A stretch of 64,000 bases of DNA. It comes from Alkalilacustris brevis. GTDB taxonomy: Bacteria > Pseudomonadota > Alphaproteobacteria > Rhodobacterales > Rhodobacteraceae. Position numbers and translations under genes: made by a program. This document shows positions 45,070 to 54,889 of the stretch, piece by piece (the first letter of the stretch is position 1; each line of letters opens with the position of its first letter). Under the pieces are notes generated by a model. It was not told where the DNA came from and made no database searches. It was given only the letters and a program-made list of their open reading frames with translations. The stretch lies in contig NZ_QNVJ01000054.1 in NCBI RefSeq assembly GCF_003350345.1, forward strand, positions 91,967 to 155,966, read 5' to 3'.

Positions 45070-47898
45070 ATGTCCGTGGACTCTGCCGCCGAACCCGCTG
45101 CCGAATCCGCCGCCGTGGCCGAGCCTTCCGCGCCGGGTGCGCGCCATACCTGGGCCGAGGGGCTGATCTGCCCCGAGCGTGAGATCTTCGATGCGGAAGC
45201 AGTGCGCAGACGGATCGAGGCCGCCATTGCCGAGGCCCCCGACAGCCGCGCGGTTCGTGCCGCCACGGTACGCGAACTGACCGCTGCACGCCGGGCCGGC
45301 GGCGACCGGCTTGAAGCGGCGTTCAAGGCCGCGCCGCTGGATGCGCGCGCGCTGGTGCAGGCACAGAGCTTTCTGATGGATAGGCTGGTCACGACTGCGC
45401 TGGACGTGGTGGTGCAACACCTGCATCCCGCGCCCAACCCGACCGAGGGAGAGCGCCTCGCCGTGCTGGCTGTCGGCGGCTATGGCCGAGCCGAGATGGC
45501 GCCGCATTCCGATGTCGATCTGCTGTTCCTGATGCCGTGGAAAGTGACCGGCTGGGCCGAGAGCGTGATCGAATCGACGCTTTATATCCTGTGGGATCTC
45601 AAGCTGAAGGTCGGCCATGCCTCGCGCAATGTGGAAGAGTGCCTACGCCTTGGCCGCGCCGACATGACGATCCGCACCGCCTTGCTGGAGTATCGTTATC
45701 TCTGGGGGCACAGGCCGTTGTCGGATGACCTGGACCAGCGGCTCTGGGCAGAGCTGTTCAAGGGAACCGCGCGCGATTTCATCGAGGCCAAGCTGACCGA
45801 ACGCGCCGAGCGCCACAAGCGGCAGGGCGGACAGCGCTATGTGCTGGAGCCCAACGTGAAAGAGGGCAAGGGCGGGTTGCGTGACCTGCAGACGCTCTAC
45901 TGGATCGCCAAGTATATCCACCATGTCGATGCCGCGGCCGAACTGGTCGAACTGGGCATGTTCACCCCCGAGGAATACGAAAGCTTCCGCGCGGCGGAAA
46001 CCTTCCTCTGGGCTGTGCGCTGCCATCTGCACATGATCACCGGGCGGGAAATGGATCAGCTGACCTTCGACCTTCAGGTCGAGGTGGCCGAACGCATGGG
46101 GTTTGTCGATGGCGGCGGCCGCCGCGCGGTCGAGCATTTCATGCAGGCCTATTTCCGCCATGCCACCGTAGTGGGGGAGCTGACGCGGATCTTCCTGACA
46201 GCGCTCGAGGCGTCGCATGTCAAACGCGAGCCGATGCTGGTGGGGCTGTTCAAGCGCCGCCGCAAGACGCGGCAGGGCTACGAGATCCTGCATGGCCGGC
46301 TGCAGGTTTCCGACCCGGAGTCTTTTCTGGACGATCCGCTCAATCTGCTGCGCATCTTTGAAGAGGCGCTGCGCACGGGGCTGCTGATCCACCCCGATGC
46401 CATGCGGCTGATCGCGGCGAACCTGCACCGTTTCGACAGTGATTTGCGCAACAGCGCCGAGGCCAACCGCATCTTTCTCGACCTGATGCTGAAGCATGGC
46501 AACCCCGAGCGCGCGCTCAGGCGAATGAATGAGTTGGGCGTGCTTGGCGCCTTCATCCCCGAGTTCGAGCGCATCGTCGCGATGATGCAGTTCAACGTTT
46601 ATCATCATTACACGGTGGATGAGCACACCATCCAGTGCATCAGCACGCTCGCACAGATCGAACGGGGCGAACTGGTCGAGGAACTGCCCATCGCCAGCCG
46701 CATCCTGCAAGAGGGCGTGAACCGCAAGGTGCTGTATGTCGCGCTGCTGCTGCACGACATCGGCAAGGGCCTGCCCGAGGATCATTCGGTGCTGGGTGCG
46801 CAAATCGCCCGCCGCATTGCGCCGCGCTTCGGGCTAAGCGGCGAAGAGGCCGAAACCGTCGAATGGCTGGTGCGCTATCACCTGCTGATGTCCGACATGG
46901 CGCAAAAGCGCGACATTTCCGATCCGCGCACGGTGCGTGGTTTTGCCAAGGCGGTGAAGACGCGCAAGCGGCTCGATCTGCTGACGGTGCTGACGGTCTG
47001 CGACATTCGCGGCGTCGGCCCCGGAACATGGAACAACTGGAAGGCGATGCTGCTGCGGCAGCTTTACCGTGACACCGCAGATGCGCTGGAGACCGGGCTT
47101 GAAGACCTCAACCGCGAAAAGCGGGAGGCCGAAGCCAAGCGCGCCCTGCGCAAGGCGCTGGCCGACTGGACCCGCGCCGAGTTGCGCACCGAGACCGCGC
47201 GCCACTACGGCCCCTACTGGCAGGGGCTACCGACCGAGACGCATGTGGTCTTCGCCAACCTGCTGCGCGGGATCGGCCCGGATGAAATCCGCATCGACCT
47301 GCACCCCGACGAAGACCGCGACGCCACGCGCGCCTGTTTCGTGCTGGCCGATCACCCGGGCATCTTCTCGCGGGTGGCGGGGGCGCTGGCGCTGGTGGGC
47401 GCCAATGTGGTGGATGCGCGCACCTATACGTCCAAGGATGGCTATGCCACCGCGGTTTTCTGGGTGCAGGACAACGAGGGCCACCCCTTCGAGGCCGCGC
47501 GCCTGCCGCGCTTGCGCAGCATGATCGAACGCACCTTTGCCGGCAAGGTTGTCGCCGGTGAGGCGCTGCAAGATCGCGACAAGGTGCCCAGGCGCGAACG
47601 CCCCTTCCGCGTGCCCACCAACATCAGTTTCGACAATGAAGGGTCCGAGATATACACGATCATCGAGGTGGACACCCGCGACCGGCCAGGGTTGCTCTAC
47701 GACCTGACGCGCACGCTTGCGGCCAACAACATCTATATCGCCAGTGCCGTGATCGCGACCTACGGGGTGCAGGTTGTCGATACCTTCTATGTCAAGGACA
47801 TGTTCGGGCTGAAGCTGCACAGCCGCGCCAAGCAGGAAGCACTGGAGCGCAAGCTGCGCGAGGCAATCAAGGCCGGCGCCGAAAGGGCCGCGCGCTGA
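45070..47898 (+). CDS. glnD: PII uridylyltransferase / uridylyl-removing enzyme
   Basis: Nitrogen sensor that uridylylates PII when glutamine is low and removes UMP when it is high. The 942 residues contain the nucleotidyltransferase motif GGYGRAEMAPHSDVDLLFL (about 135-153), an HD domain with LLHDIGKG (about 560) and two C-terminal ACT domains (from about 757 and about 864) that bind glutamine. An Ala/Glu-rich leader of about 25 residues is present. It is followed by a coupled small gene and murJ. Confidence 0.95.
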   Translation: MSVDSAAEPAAESAAVAEPSAPGARHTWAEGLICPEREIFDAEAVRRRIEAAIAEAPDSRAVRAATVRELTAARRAGGDRLEAAFKAAPLDARALVQAQSFLMDRLVTTALDVVVQHLHPAPNPTEGERLAVLAVGGYGRAEMAPHSDVDLLFLMPWKVTGWAESVIESTLYILWDLKLKVGHASRNVEECLRLGRADMTIRTALLEYRYLWGHRPLSDDLDQRLWAELFKGTARDFIEAKLTERAERHKRQGGQRYVLEPNVKEGKGGLRDLQTLYWIAKYIHHVDAAAELVELGMFTPEEYESFRAAETFLWAVRCHLHMITGREMDQLTFDLQVEVAERMGFVDGGGRRAVEHFMQAYFRHATVVGELTRIFLTALEASHVKREPMLVGLFKRRRKTRQGYEILHGRLQVSDPESFLDDPLNLLRIFEEALRTGLLIHPDAMRLIAANLHRFDSDLRNSAEANRIFLDLMLKHGNPERALRRMNELGVLGAFIPEFERIVAMMQFNVYHHYTVDEHTIQCISTLAQIERGELVEELPIASRILQEGVNRKVLYVALLLHDIGKGLPEDHSVLGAQIARRIAPRFGLSGEEAETVEWLVRYHLLMSDMAQKRDISDPRTVRGFAKAVKTRKRLDLLTVLTVCDIRGVGPGTWNNWKAMLLRQLYRDTADALETGLEDLNREKREAEAKRALRKALADWTRAELRTETARHYGPYWQGLPTETHVVFANLLRGIGPDEIRIDLHPDEDRDATRACFVLADHPGIFSRVAGALALVGANVVDARTYTSKDGYATAVFWVQDNEGHPFEAARLPRLRSMIERTFAGKVVAGEALQDRDKVPRRERPFRVPTNISFDNEGSEIYTIIEVDTRDRPGLLYDLTRTLAANNIYIASAVIATYGVQVVDTFYVKDMFGLKLHSRAKQEALERKLREAIKAGAERAAR

Positions 47899-48158
47899 TG
47901 GCCCGCCGCCCGCGCCACCCGATGCCGCAGGATGTGGAGGCGCTGTTGCACGAACGCGGCTTGCGCGCGGCCTATGATGCTCGCCCGCCCTATCAGCGCA
48001 ATGATTGGCTGATCTGGATAGATGGCGCCAAGCGCCCGGACACGCGCGCACGCCGTATCGAAAGCATGTTGGTCGAACTTGCCGCAGGCGAGGGGTATAT
48101 GGGCATGGCGTGGAAGCCGCGCGGCACCCGGCGCGGCAGCGGGCAGGACGGGCAATGA
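47898..48158 (+). CDS. Small YdeI/OmpD-associated (OmdA) type protein
   Basis: An 86-residue protein with the C-terminal OmdA pattern ARPPYQRNDWLIWIDGAKRP followed by DTRARRIESMLVELAAGEGYM. Full YdeI proteins are about 190 residues; this one is essentially only the helical tail domain. It is fully coupled, starting inside the glnD stop (TGATG) and ending inside the murJ start (ATGA). The family is linked to bacteriocin and peptide tolerance in enteric bacteria. Its role between nitrogen sensing and lipid II transport is unknown. Confidence 0.75.
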   Translation: MARRPRHPMPQDVEALLHERGLRAAYDARPPYQRNDWLIWIDGAKRPDTRARRIESMLVELAAGEGYMGMAWKPRGTRRGSGQDGQ

Positions 48159-49726
48159 AGCCGATCCGCCTTGTGGCCGGTTTCCTCACGGTGGGGCTGT
48201 GGACGTTGCTCAGCCGCGTCTTCGGCTTCGTGCGCGATGTGATGATGGCGGCTTATCTGGGCGCGGGGCCGGTGACGGACGCCTTTTTCGTCGCGTTTTC
48301 GCTGCCCAACATGTTCCGCCGGTTCTTTGCCGAGGGCGCATTCAACTTCGCCTTTGTCCCGATCTTCGCCAAGAAGCACGAAGCGGGCGAAGATGCCGAA
48401 AGCTTCGCGCGGGATGCCTTCTGGGGAATGGTGGCGCTGCTGCTGGTCTTCTGCACGCTGGCGATCATCGCCATGCCGCTCCTGGTCTGGGGAATGGCGG
48501 CAGGCTTTGCTTACGACGACCGTTTCGACATGGCGGTGCTCTTCGGACGCGTGGCGTTCCCCTATATCTTCTTCATCTCCCTGGTGGCGCTCTTGTCGGG
48601 GATGCTCAACGCCGTCGGGCGCTTCACCGCCGCCGCCGCCGCGCCGGTGCTGCTGAACGTGGTCTTTGTCGCGGCGATGCTGCTGGCCGAGCGCGCGGGT
48701 TGGCCCATGGGGCTTGCCCTGTCCTACGCGGTGCCGGTGGCCGGGGTGGCGCAACTGGTGCTGTTGTGGGTCGCGGTGCGGCGCGCGGGCTTCCAGATGC
48801 GGTTTCGTCGGCCCCGGCTGACGCCGGAACTCAAACGCCTTGCCATCATTGCGGCCCCTGCGGTGCTGGCCGGCGGTGTGGTGCAGATCAACCTGATCGT
48901 CGGGCGGCAGGTCGCCAGCTTTACTGAAAACGCCGTTTCCTGGCTGTCCTATGCCGACAGGCTCTACCAGTTGCCGCTGGGGGTGGTGGGCATTGCCGTG
49001 GGGGTGGTGCTGCTGCCCGAACTGTCACGCCGCCTGCGCGCGGGCGACGAGGGCGCGGGGCAACACAGCTTCAACCGGGGGCTGGAGTTCTCGCTGTTTC
49101 TGACATTGCCCTCGGCAGTGGCGCTGATCGTGATCGCCGCGCCAATCATCTCGGTGCTGTTCGGGCGCGGCGCCTGGACCGAAACTGACACCCAGGCCAC
49201 GGCCCTTGCGCTGGCCGTCTACGGGTTGGGGCTGCCGGCCTTCGTGCTGCACAAGGTGCTGCAACCGCTCTATTACGCACGCCACGATACCCGCCGCCCG
49301 TTTCGCTATGCGGTGGTGTCGATGCTGGTCAATGCGGCGGTGGCCATCGGGCTGATGCCCTTCATCGGCTTCATCGCGGCGGCTCTGGCCACCACCTTGG
49401 CGGCCTGGGTCATGGTCTGGCAACTGTGGCGCGGGGCGGCCGGCATGGGCCGCGCGGCGCAGCTGGACGCGCAGATGAAATCGCGTTTCTGGCGGATTGT
49501 GACGGCCGCGCTGGTCATGGGCCTGGCGCTTTACGGGTTGCATATGCTGTTCCAGCCCTGGCTGGAACAGTCGGGCAAGCGGTATCTCGCACTGCTGGCG
49601 ATGATCCTGGGTGGAAGTGCGGTCTATTTCGGCCTTGGCCAGGCCATCGGCGCCTTCAGCATTAGCGAGATCCGCGCCGCCATCAGCCGCTCGCGCGGCT
49701 CAGCGCCGCCGGAGCAGGCCGAGTAA
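48155..49726 (+). CDS. murJ: Lipid II flippase
   Basis: Moves lipid-linked peptidoglycan precursor across the inner membrane. The 523-residue protein has about 14 membrane helices. The opening LWTLLSRVFGFVRDVMMAAY is diagnostic, as are LPNMFRRFFAEGAFNFAFVP and ADRLYQLPLGVVGIAVGVVL. The start at ATG 48155 overlaps the OmdA-type gene. Its end overlaps the convergent rhomboid gene by 27 bases. Confidence 0.95.
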   Translation: MKPIRLVAGFLTVGLWTLLSRVFGFVRDVMMAAYLGAGPVTDAFFVAFSLPNMFRRFFAEGAFNFAFVPIFAKKHEAGEDAESFARDAFWGMVALLLVFCTLAIIAMPLLVWGMAAGFAYDDRFDMAVLFGRVAFPYIFFISLVALLSGMLNAVGRFTAAAAAPVLLNVVFVAAMLLAERAGWPMGLALSYAVPVAGVAQLVLLWVAVRRAGFQMRFRRPRLTPELKRLAIIAAPAVLAGGVVQINLIVGRQVASFTENAVSWLSYADRLYQLPLGVVGIAVGVVLLPELSRRLRAGDEGAGQHSFNRGLEFSLFLTLPSAVALIVIAAPIISVLFGRGAWTETDTQATALALAVYGLGLPAFVLHKVLQPLYYARHDTRRPFRYAVVSMLVNAAVAIGLMPFIGFIAAALATTLAAWVMVWQLWRGAAGMGRAAQLDAQMKSRFWRIVTAALVMGLALYGLHMLFQPWLEQSGKRYLALLAMILGGSAVYFGLGQAIGAFSISEIRAAISRSRGSAPPEQAE

Positions 49727-50386
49727 CCGCGCCCAGCCCCCCGGGGCCAGCACGAATGACAGCCCGAAGCCTGTGGCAAACCCCGCCAGATCGGCCAGCC
49801 AGACACTGCCCATCCCCTGGTAAAGCCCCACCAGAAACCGCAGCAGCAGCAACAGCCCGATCAGCAGGAACGCCCGCGCCCGGTTCGCCCCGCTGCGCCC
49901 AAGCGCGATCCACAGCAAATAGGTGAATGCCCCCACCAGGCCGAACACCCCGGGATAGCCGCCAAACAGCCAGCTCGGGCTGCCAAAGGCCCAGCCCCAG
50001 GCCGCCGCCCCCGTCGCCGAGGCCGCCAGAAACACCACGATCATGGCAAGGCCGCTCATGCCTTCGCTGACGAAGCGGCCCAGCGCCAGCACGAAGACCA
50101 CCACAAACAGCGTGTGCACCGGGTCGCCATGAATGAACGGATAGCTGATCAGCCGCAGCAGATGCTCGGGCGGGAAACGCCGGTTCTCCAGCATCCACTC
50201 GAACAGGCTACCGGAAAAGCCGTAGTGCTGAACCAGCTCAAGCCGCCAGCCGATCGCTTCCCGCGCTGCGACAAGGCCCAGCTCCGTGGCCAGCAGCGCA
50301 GCCTCGACCCCGACAATGGCCAACACGAGCGCCCATAGCCAGAACGGCAGCGGATTGAACAGCGAAAACGTATTTTCCTGTGACAT
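49700..50386 (-). CDS. Rhomboid family membrane protein, probably catalytically inactive
   Basis: A 228-residue protein with six or seven helices and a rhomboid layout: FIHGDPVHTLF (H86, H91) before the third helix, FGGYPGVFGLVGAF, then LADLAGFATGFG. In active rhomboids the middle motif is GxSG and the last is HxxG. Here the serine position is P145 and the histidine position D199, so the Ser-His dyad is absent. It is therefore likely a pseudoprotease. The start at ATG 50386 leads directly into MSQENTFSLFNPLPFWLWAL. It is divergent from trpS. Confidence 0.75.
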   Translation of the reverse strand: MSQENTFSLFNPLPFWLWALVLAIVGVEAALLATELGLVAAREAIGWRLELVQHYGFSGSLFEWMLENRRFPPEHLLRLISYPFIHGDPVHTLFVVVFVLALGRFVSEGMSGLAMIVVFLAASATGAAAWGWAFGSPSWLFGGYPGVFGLVGAFTYLLWIALGRSGANRARAFLLIGLLLLLRFLVGLYQGMGSVWLADLAGFATGFGLSFVLAPGGWARLLGLLRRR

Positions 50387-50487
50387 GCCAATTCCCTGTG
50401 CCTGTCCGGCACGACCCGGCCATAGTTGACGCCCCGCCCGCCCAGCGATAAGCGACGCGCAGGCAGATTTCCAGATGGAGAATTCGC

Positions 50488-51537
50488 ATGACCGAGGCGC
50501 CGCAGACCTCCGGCACAACTCCGGCCTTCGCGCCGCGTGTCTTCTCGGGTATCCAGCCTTCGGGCGGGCTGACGCTGGGCAATTACCTCGGCGCGCTCAA
50601 GCGCTTTGTCGAAAAGCAGGACGAAGGCGTTGAAACCATCTACTGCCTGGTCGATCTGCACGCCATCACCGTCTGGCAAGAGCCGGCGAAGCTACGCCAC
50701 GCCACCCGCGAGGCCGCCGCCGGGTTCCTGGCCGCGGGCATCGATCCGGCACGCTCGATCCTGTTCAACCAAAGCCAGGTGCCCGCGCATGCGGAACTCG
50801 CCTGGATCTTCAATTGCGTGGCGCGCATGGGCTGGCTCAGCCGCATGACCCAGTTCAAGGACAAGGCCGGAAAGAACCGCGAAAACGCCTCCGTCGGCCT
50901 GTTCGCCTACCCCAACCTGATGGCCGCGGACATCCTTGCCTATCATGCAACCCATGTGCCGGTGGGCGAGGATCAGAAACAGCACCTCGAACTGACCCGC
51001 GACATCGCGATCAAGTTCAACCACGACTACGGGATTGAATTTTTCCCCATCGTCGAGCCGGTGATCGAAGGCGCCGCCACCCGCGTGATGAGCTTGCGCG
51101 ACGGCACAAAGAAAATGTCGAAATCCGACCCTTCCGACATGAGCCGGATCAACCTGACCGACGATGCCGACGCCATCGCCCAGAAGATCCGCAAGGCCCG
51201 CACCGACCCGGACCCCCTGCCCGAGGCACTCGACGGCCTGTCAGAGCGGCCCGAGGCGCGTAACCTCGTGAACATCTATGCCGCCCTGGCCGACATCAGC
51301 CCGGCTGCGGTGCTGCAAGACTTCGCCGGGCAGGGCTTCGGCGCCTTCAAGCCCGCGCTGGCCGATCTTGCCGTGGAAAAGCTGCGCCCGATCAACAGCG
51401 AAATGGCGCGCCTGATGGATGACCCGGCCGAGATCGACCGCACCCTCGGCGGGGGTGCCGAGCGCGCCGAAGCCATCGCCCGCCCCATCGTCGAGCGCTG
51501 CTTCGAGATCACGGGCATGATCCGGTCGCGCGGCTGA
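50488..51537 (+). CDS. trpS: Tryptophanyl-tRNA synthetase
   Basis: Charges tRNA-Trp; class I synthetase of 349 residues. The HIGH-equivalent is [13 protein letters not shown] (from about residue 24), the KMSKS motif is in [12 protein letters not shown] (about 205-216), and the conserved [16 protein letters not shown] is present. An A/T-rich ribosome region with GGAG precedes the ATG. Confidence 0.96.
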   Translation: MTEAPQTSGTTPAFAPRVFSGIQPSGGLTLGNYLGALKRFVEKQDEGVETIYCLVDLHAITVWQEPAKLRHATREAAAGFLAAGIDPARSILFNQSQVPAHAELAWIFNCVARMGWLSRMTQFKDKAGKNRENASVGLFAYPNLMAADILAYHATHVPVGEDQKQHLELTRDIAIKFNHDYGIEFFPIVEPVIEGAATRVMSLRDGTKKMSKSDPSDMSRINLTDDADAIAQKIRKARTDPDPLPEALDGLSERPEARNLVNIYAALADISPAAVLQDFAGQGFGAFKPALADLAVEKLRPINSEMARLMDDPAEIDRTLGGGAERAEAIARPIVERCFEITGMIRSRG

Positions 51538-51546
51538 CCGATACCC

Positions 51547-51572
51547 GGCGCCTGCCATCTTGGGCGGGCGCC
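51547..51572 (+). terminator. Hairpin after trpS
   Basis: A 10-bp stem with one G-T pair (51547-51556 with 51563-51572) and a 6-base loop begin 10 bases after the trpS stop, between convergent genes. A second short stem (CCCTGCA/TGCAGGG) follows within 40 bases. No T-run is seen. Confidence 0.5.
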
Positions 51573-51701
51573 CTGCAGCCCTGCGGAAATGTCCTGCAGG
51601 GGCTCGGCAAGGCGCCAAACCCCTTCTTCACTGTGAAAAAAATATCCTCGCCGAAGGCGGCCCCGCGGGCAGATGCCGGCGCCCGGCCTGGCCTGTCGCG
51701 C

Positions 51702-52313
51702 TCAGATCACGACAACCTGCGTCCCGATGACCGCCAGCTCGTACAGAACCTCGACATCCTCGTTATACAAGCCGAAGCAGCCGTTCGAGGCCTTGCGACC
51801 GATCTTCGCGGGGTTGTCGATGCCGTGAATACGGTAGTAGGTCCAGCCAAGGTTCATCGCGCGGGTCCCCAGCGGGTTGTCGGGGCCGGGGTGGACGATG
51901 GCGGGCAGCGACGGGTCGCGCTCGCGCATGTTGGGGGTGGGGATCCAGGTGGGATTGGGCCGTTTCTCCACGATGCTGGTGCGGCCGCGGCGGATGAACT
52001 CTTCGCTCATCGGCACCGAACAGGGGTGAAGCAGATAGATGCTTTCATCCGCCGACCAGTAATGCAGTGCGCGCGATGCCGTGTCGCACAGGATCGCACC
52101 GTTGCGCAGATGGTCGAAATGGTCCTGCCAGCGGACATTGCGGAACCCCTGGATATTCCGACGCGCGCGTTCGCTGGCGGTGGCTTCAACGCCTGTTTCC
52201 CCTTCGATCGCGCCGGTGAAATTCTGGGCACGCAGCGGCAGCGCAACTGACGAAAGCGCGGCAGCGCCTCCCATGGCAAGCACCCGGCGGCGTCCGATTC
52301 CATTGGCAGACAT
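51702..52313 (-). CDS. L,D-transpeptidase (YkuD/ErfK) family protein with unusual active-site motif
   Basis: A 203-residue exported protein. The start MSANGIGRRRVLAMGGAAAL has a twin-arginine signal. The YkuD domain is seen in DNPLGTRAMNLGWTYYRIHG and IGRKASNGCFGLYNEDV. The nucleophile cysteine and the upstream HG are kept, but the consensus SHGCIR reads SNGCFG, so both the adjacent histidine and the conserved arginine are replaced. It probably still acts on peptidoglycan, with altered specificity or activity. It sits downstream of recF on the same strand. Confidence 0.82.
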   Translation of the reverse strand: MSANGIGRRRVLAMGGAAALSSVALPLRAQNFTGAIEGETGVEATASERARRNIQGFRNVRWQDHFDHLRNGAILCDTASRALHYWSADESIYLLHPCSVPMSEEFIRRGRTSIVEKRPNPTWIPTPNMRERDPSLPAIVHPGPDNPLGTRAMNLGWTYYRIHGIDNPAKIGRKASNGCFGLYNEDVEVLYELAVIGTQVVVI

Positions 52314-52442
52314 CTGTATACCCTTTTGAGTGGCCAAACGCGGCGAGACCCAACATCTTCTGGATTTCGCTTGGCCTTTCAAGTCACGATCATGTGGGTC
52401 GGCACGGGGCGTAACCACTTTGCCACAGGCGCTGCGCACGGC

Positions 52443-53561
52443 TCAGCCCAGGGCATGGGAGTGCAGCCCGGAGGCACCATCGTGCTCGAACACCGCAAAT
52501 CCCTGCGCTCGCGGCCCCAACTGCGCAAACAGCTCGGCCCCGGTGCCGGTCATCCAGGCCTGCGCGCCCAGCGCGGTGATCTCGTCGTAAAGCGCGGTGC
52601 GGCGCGCGGCGTCCAGATGCGCGGCCACTTCATCCAGCAACAGGATCGGGGCGTTGCCTATCAGCGCGCTCAGCGCGCGGGCATTGGCCAGAACCAGCGA
52701 AATCAGAAGCGCCTTCTGCTCGCCGGTCGAGCATTGCGCTGCCGGCACGCCCTTGGCTGCGTAAGTCGCGCTCAGGTCGGACCGATGGGGCCCTGCCAGG
52801 GTTCGCCCCGCCGCCATGTCGCGCCGGCGGCCCCGCGCGTAAGCCTCGGCCAGGGGGGCGGGTTCTTCGGGGGACGCGCTGGCATCCTCGGGGGCGGTCA
52901 AGTACAGCGTGGCAGCGGGAAAGCTTGTCTTGGCGCCTTCGGTGGCCGCCGCGATGCGGTCAAGCGCGGCGCGGCGGTTGACCATGATCTGCGCCCCCGC
53001 CTGCGCCATCTGCGCCTCGAGCGCACCATACCATGCCTCATCCGTCACCTGATCGCGCAACAGCCGGTTGCGTTCGCGCATGGCCTTTTCATAGGTGAGC
53101 ACAGTGTCTGCGTGGCCGGGCTCGAAGCTCATCGTGATCCGGTCGAGAAACCGGCGCCTCCCTTCGGCAGCCTCGGTCCAGAGACGATCCATTGCCGGCA
53201 CCAGCCACAGGATGCGGGCGATCCGGCCCAATGCCGTTTGCGGTGCCGCCTTGCCGTCGATGCGCAGGCTGCGCGGGCGCCCCGGTTCGGCCCAGGTTTC
53301 GACCTCGTGCTGTCGCCCGTCGCAGCGCAGCGTGGCGGTGACCTTCCAGCCCAGCGCCTCCGGCTGCCGGGAAAGGGACTCAGGCGCGGCCCGCCGCAAG
53401 CCGCGGCCCGGAGACAGCAGCGACAGCGCCTCGAGGATGTTGGTCTTGCCCGCGCCATTGGGGCCGAACAGCGCCACGGCCCGCCCGTCAAGCGTCATCC
53501 GCGTCGCCACATGCGAGCGGAAATGCGAAAGCGTCAGCGATTCGACGGCCATTCCGGGCAT
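52443..53561 (-). CDS. recF: DNA replication and repair protein RecF
   Basis: SMC-like ATPase that loads RecA at gaps. The 372 residues have Walker A GPNGAGKTNILEALS, the RTL-type GPHRSDL segment, the signature CSTGEQKALLISLVLA and Walker B ILLLDEVAAHLD. It lies 37 bases behind dnaN in the classical order dnaA-dnaN-recF. A second in-frame ATG at 53552 (MAVESLTLSHF) is also a possible start. Confidence 0.95.
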   Translation of the reverse strand: MPGMAVESLTLSHFRSHVATRMTLDGRAVALFGPNGAGKTNILEALSLLSPGRGLRRAAPESLSRQPEALGWKVTATLRCDGRQHEVETWAEPGRPRSLRIDGKAAPQTALGRIARILWLVPAMDRLWTEAAEGRRRFLDRITMSFEPGHADTVLTYEKAMRERNRLLRDQVTDEAWYGALEAQMAQAGAQIMVNRRAALDRIAAATEGAKTSFPAATLYLTAPEDASASPEEPAPLAEAYARGRRRDMAAGRTLAGPHRSDLSATYAAKGVPAAQCSTGEQKALLISLVLANARALSALIGNAPILLLDEVAAHLDAARRTALYDEITALGAQAWMTGTGAELFAQLGPRAQGFAVFEHDGASGLHSHALG

Positions 53562-53598
53562 GGCTGCCCTTCTTTCGAATGACAGGCCCGCGCCCGCC

Positions 53599-54717
53599 TC
53601 AGACCCGCATCGGCATCACGACATAGACAGCCGAGGTGTCGTTGCCCTCGCGCATCAGGGTCGGGTCGCCCGATGAGTTGAACATGAACACCGCATTCTC
53701 GCGATCTACCTGGCTGGCGATCTCCAAAAGGTACTTGGCGTTGAACCCGATCTCCAGCCGTTCATCGGCATAAGCCACGGCGACCTCTTCCTCGGCCGCA
53801 CCCGCATCGGGGGCGTTTACCGACAGCACCAGCCGGTCTTCCTCGATCGTCAGCTTGACCGCGCGCGACCGCTCGGAGGAAACCGTCGCCACACGGTCCA
53901 CGGCGCGGGCGAATTCGCTGGCATCGACTTCCATGCGGCGGGTGTTGCCCGTCGGGATGACCCGCGTGTAATCGGGGAAAGTGCCGTCGATGACCTTGGA
54001 TGTCAGGGTGATCTCGGGCGTGGCAAAGCGCAGCTTGGTTTCTGAAACGGAAACGGCGATCTGTGCCTCGTCGTCTTCCAGCAGCTTGCGCAGCTCGCCC
54101 ACCGTCTTGCGCGGCACGATCACGCCAGGCATGTTGTCGGCCCCCTCGGGCAGCGGCGCATCCACGCGGGCCAGCCGGTGGCCATCGGTCGCGACGGCGC
54201 GCAGGGCAGGGCCATCCTCGCCCTGGGCCACATGCAGATAGACCCCGTTGAGGTAATACCGTGTCTCTTCGGTCGAGATGGCGAATTTGGTCTTGTCGAA
54301 GAGCCGGCGCAAATCTTTCGCGGGTGCGGCGAAGTTGCTGGTGTATTCCGAGCTGGCCATCACCGGGAAATCCTCGCGCGGGAGCGTCGCCAGCGAAAAG
54401 CTCGACCGCCCCGCCTCGACCGAGAGGCGCCCGCTTTGCGGATCGTCCACCAGCCGCACCAGCGCGCCATCGGGCAGCTTGCGCACGATTTCATGCAGCA
54501 GCACGGCGGAAATGGTGGTGGCGCCGGCCTGCTCGACCTGAGCGGGCACCTTGTCGACCACCTCGATGTCCAGATCGGTGGCCCGGAAGCTGACCGCGTC
54601 GCCTTCCGCCTCGATCAGCACATTGGCCAGGATCGGAATGGTGTTGCGGCGCTCAACGACCGATTGCGCCTGCGCAACCGCCTTGAGCAACGGGCCGCGT
54701 TCGATACTGATCTTCAT
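53599..54717 (-). CDS. dnaN: DNA polymerase III beta subunit (sliding clamp)
   Basis: Ring-shaped processivity clamp, 372 residues, the usual size. Seen are the start MKISIERGPLLKAVAQAQSV, the LPREDFPVMAS segment, RAVATDGHRLARVDAPLP, and the C-terminal partner-binding end YVVMPMRV. It lies 172 bases downstream of dnaA, with its own leader. Confidence 0.97.
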   Translation of the reverse strand: MKISIERGPLLKAVAQAQSVVERRNTIPILANVLIEAEGDAVSFRATDLDIEVVDKVPAQVEQAGATTISAVLLHEIVRKLPDGALVRLVDDPQSGRLSVEAGRSSFSLATLPREDFPVMASSEYTSNFAAPAKDLRRLFDKTKFAISTEETRYYLNGVYLHVAQGEDGPALRAVATDGHRLARVDAPLPEGADNMPGVIVPRKTVGELRKLLEDDEAQIAVSVSETKLRFATPEITLTSKVIDGTFPDYTRVIPTGNTRRMEVDASEFARAVDRVATVSSERSRAVKLTIEEDRLVLSVNAPDAGAAEEEVAVAYADERLEIGFNAKYLLEIASQVDRENAVFMFNSSGDPTLMREGNDTSAVYVVMPMRV

Positions 54718-54889
54718 GCCCTCGGTTCCCTTCTTGCGCGCCCGACCCGCACAACCGGCGGTGTCGGGGGGCAGAGCCTAGCCATTTTCGCCCGGCCCTC
54801 AAGTATTTCCTGTCAGATTTCCGCCGTTATCGCATTTCAGTGGCCACGAGGCGCACTGAAGCGGCATCGGCAAAGGTGGTGACGGGCGC

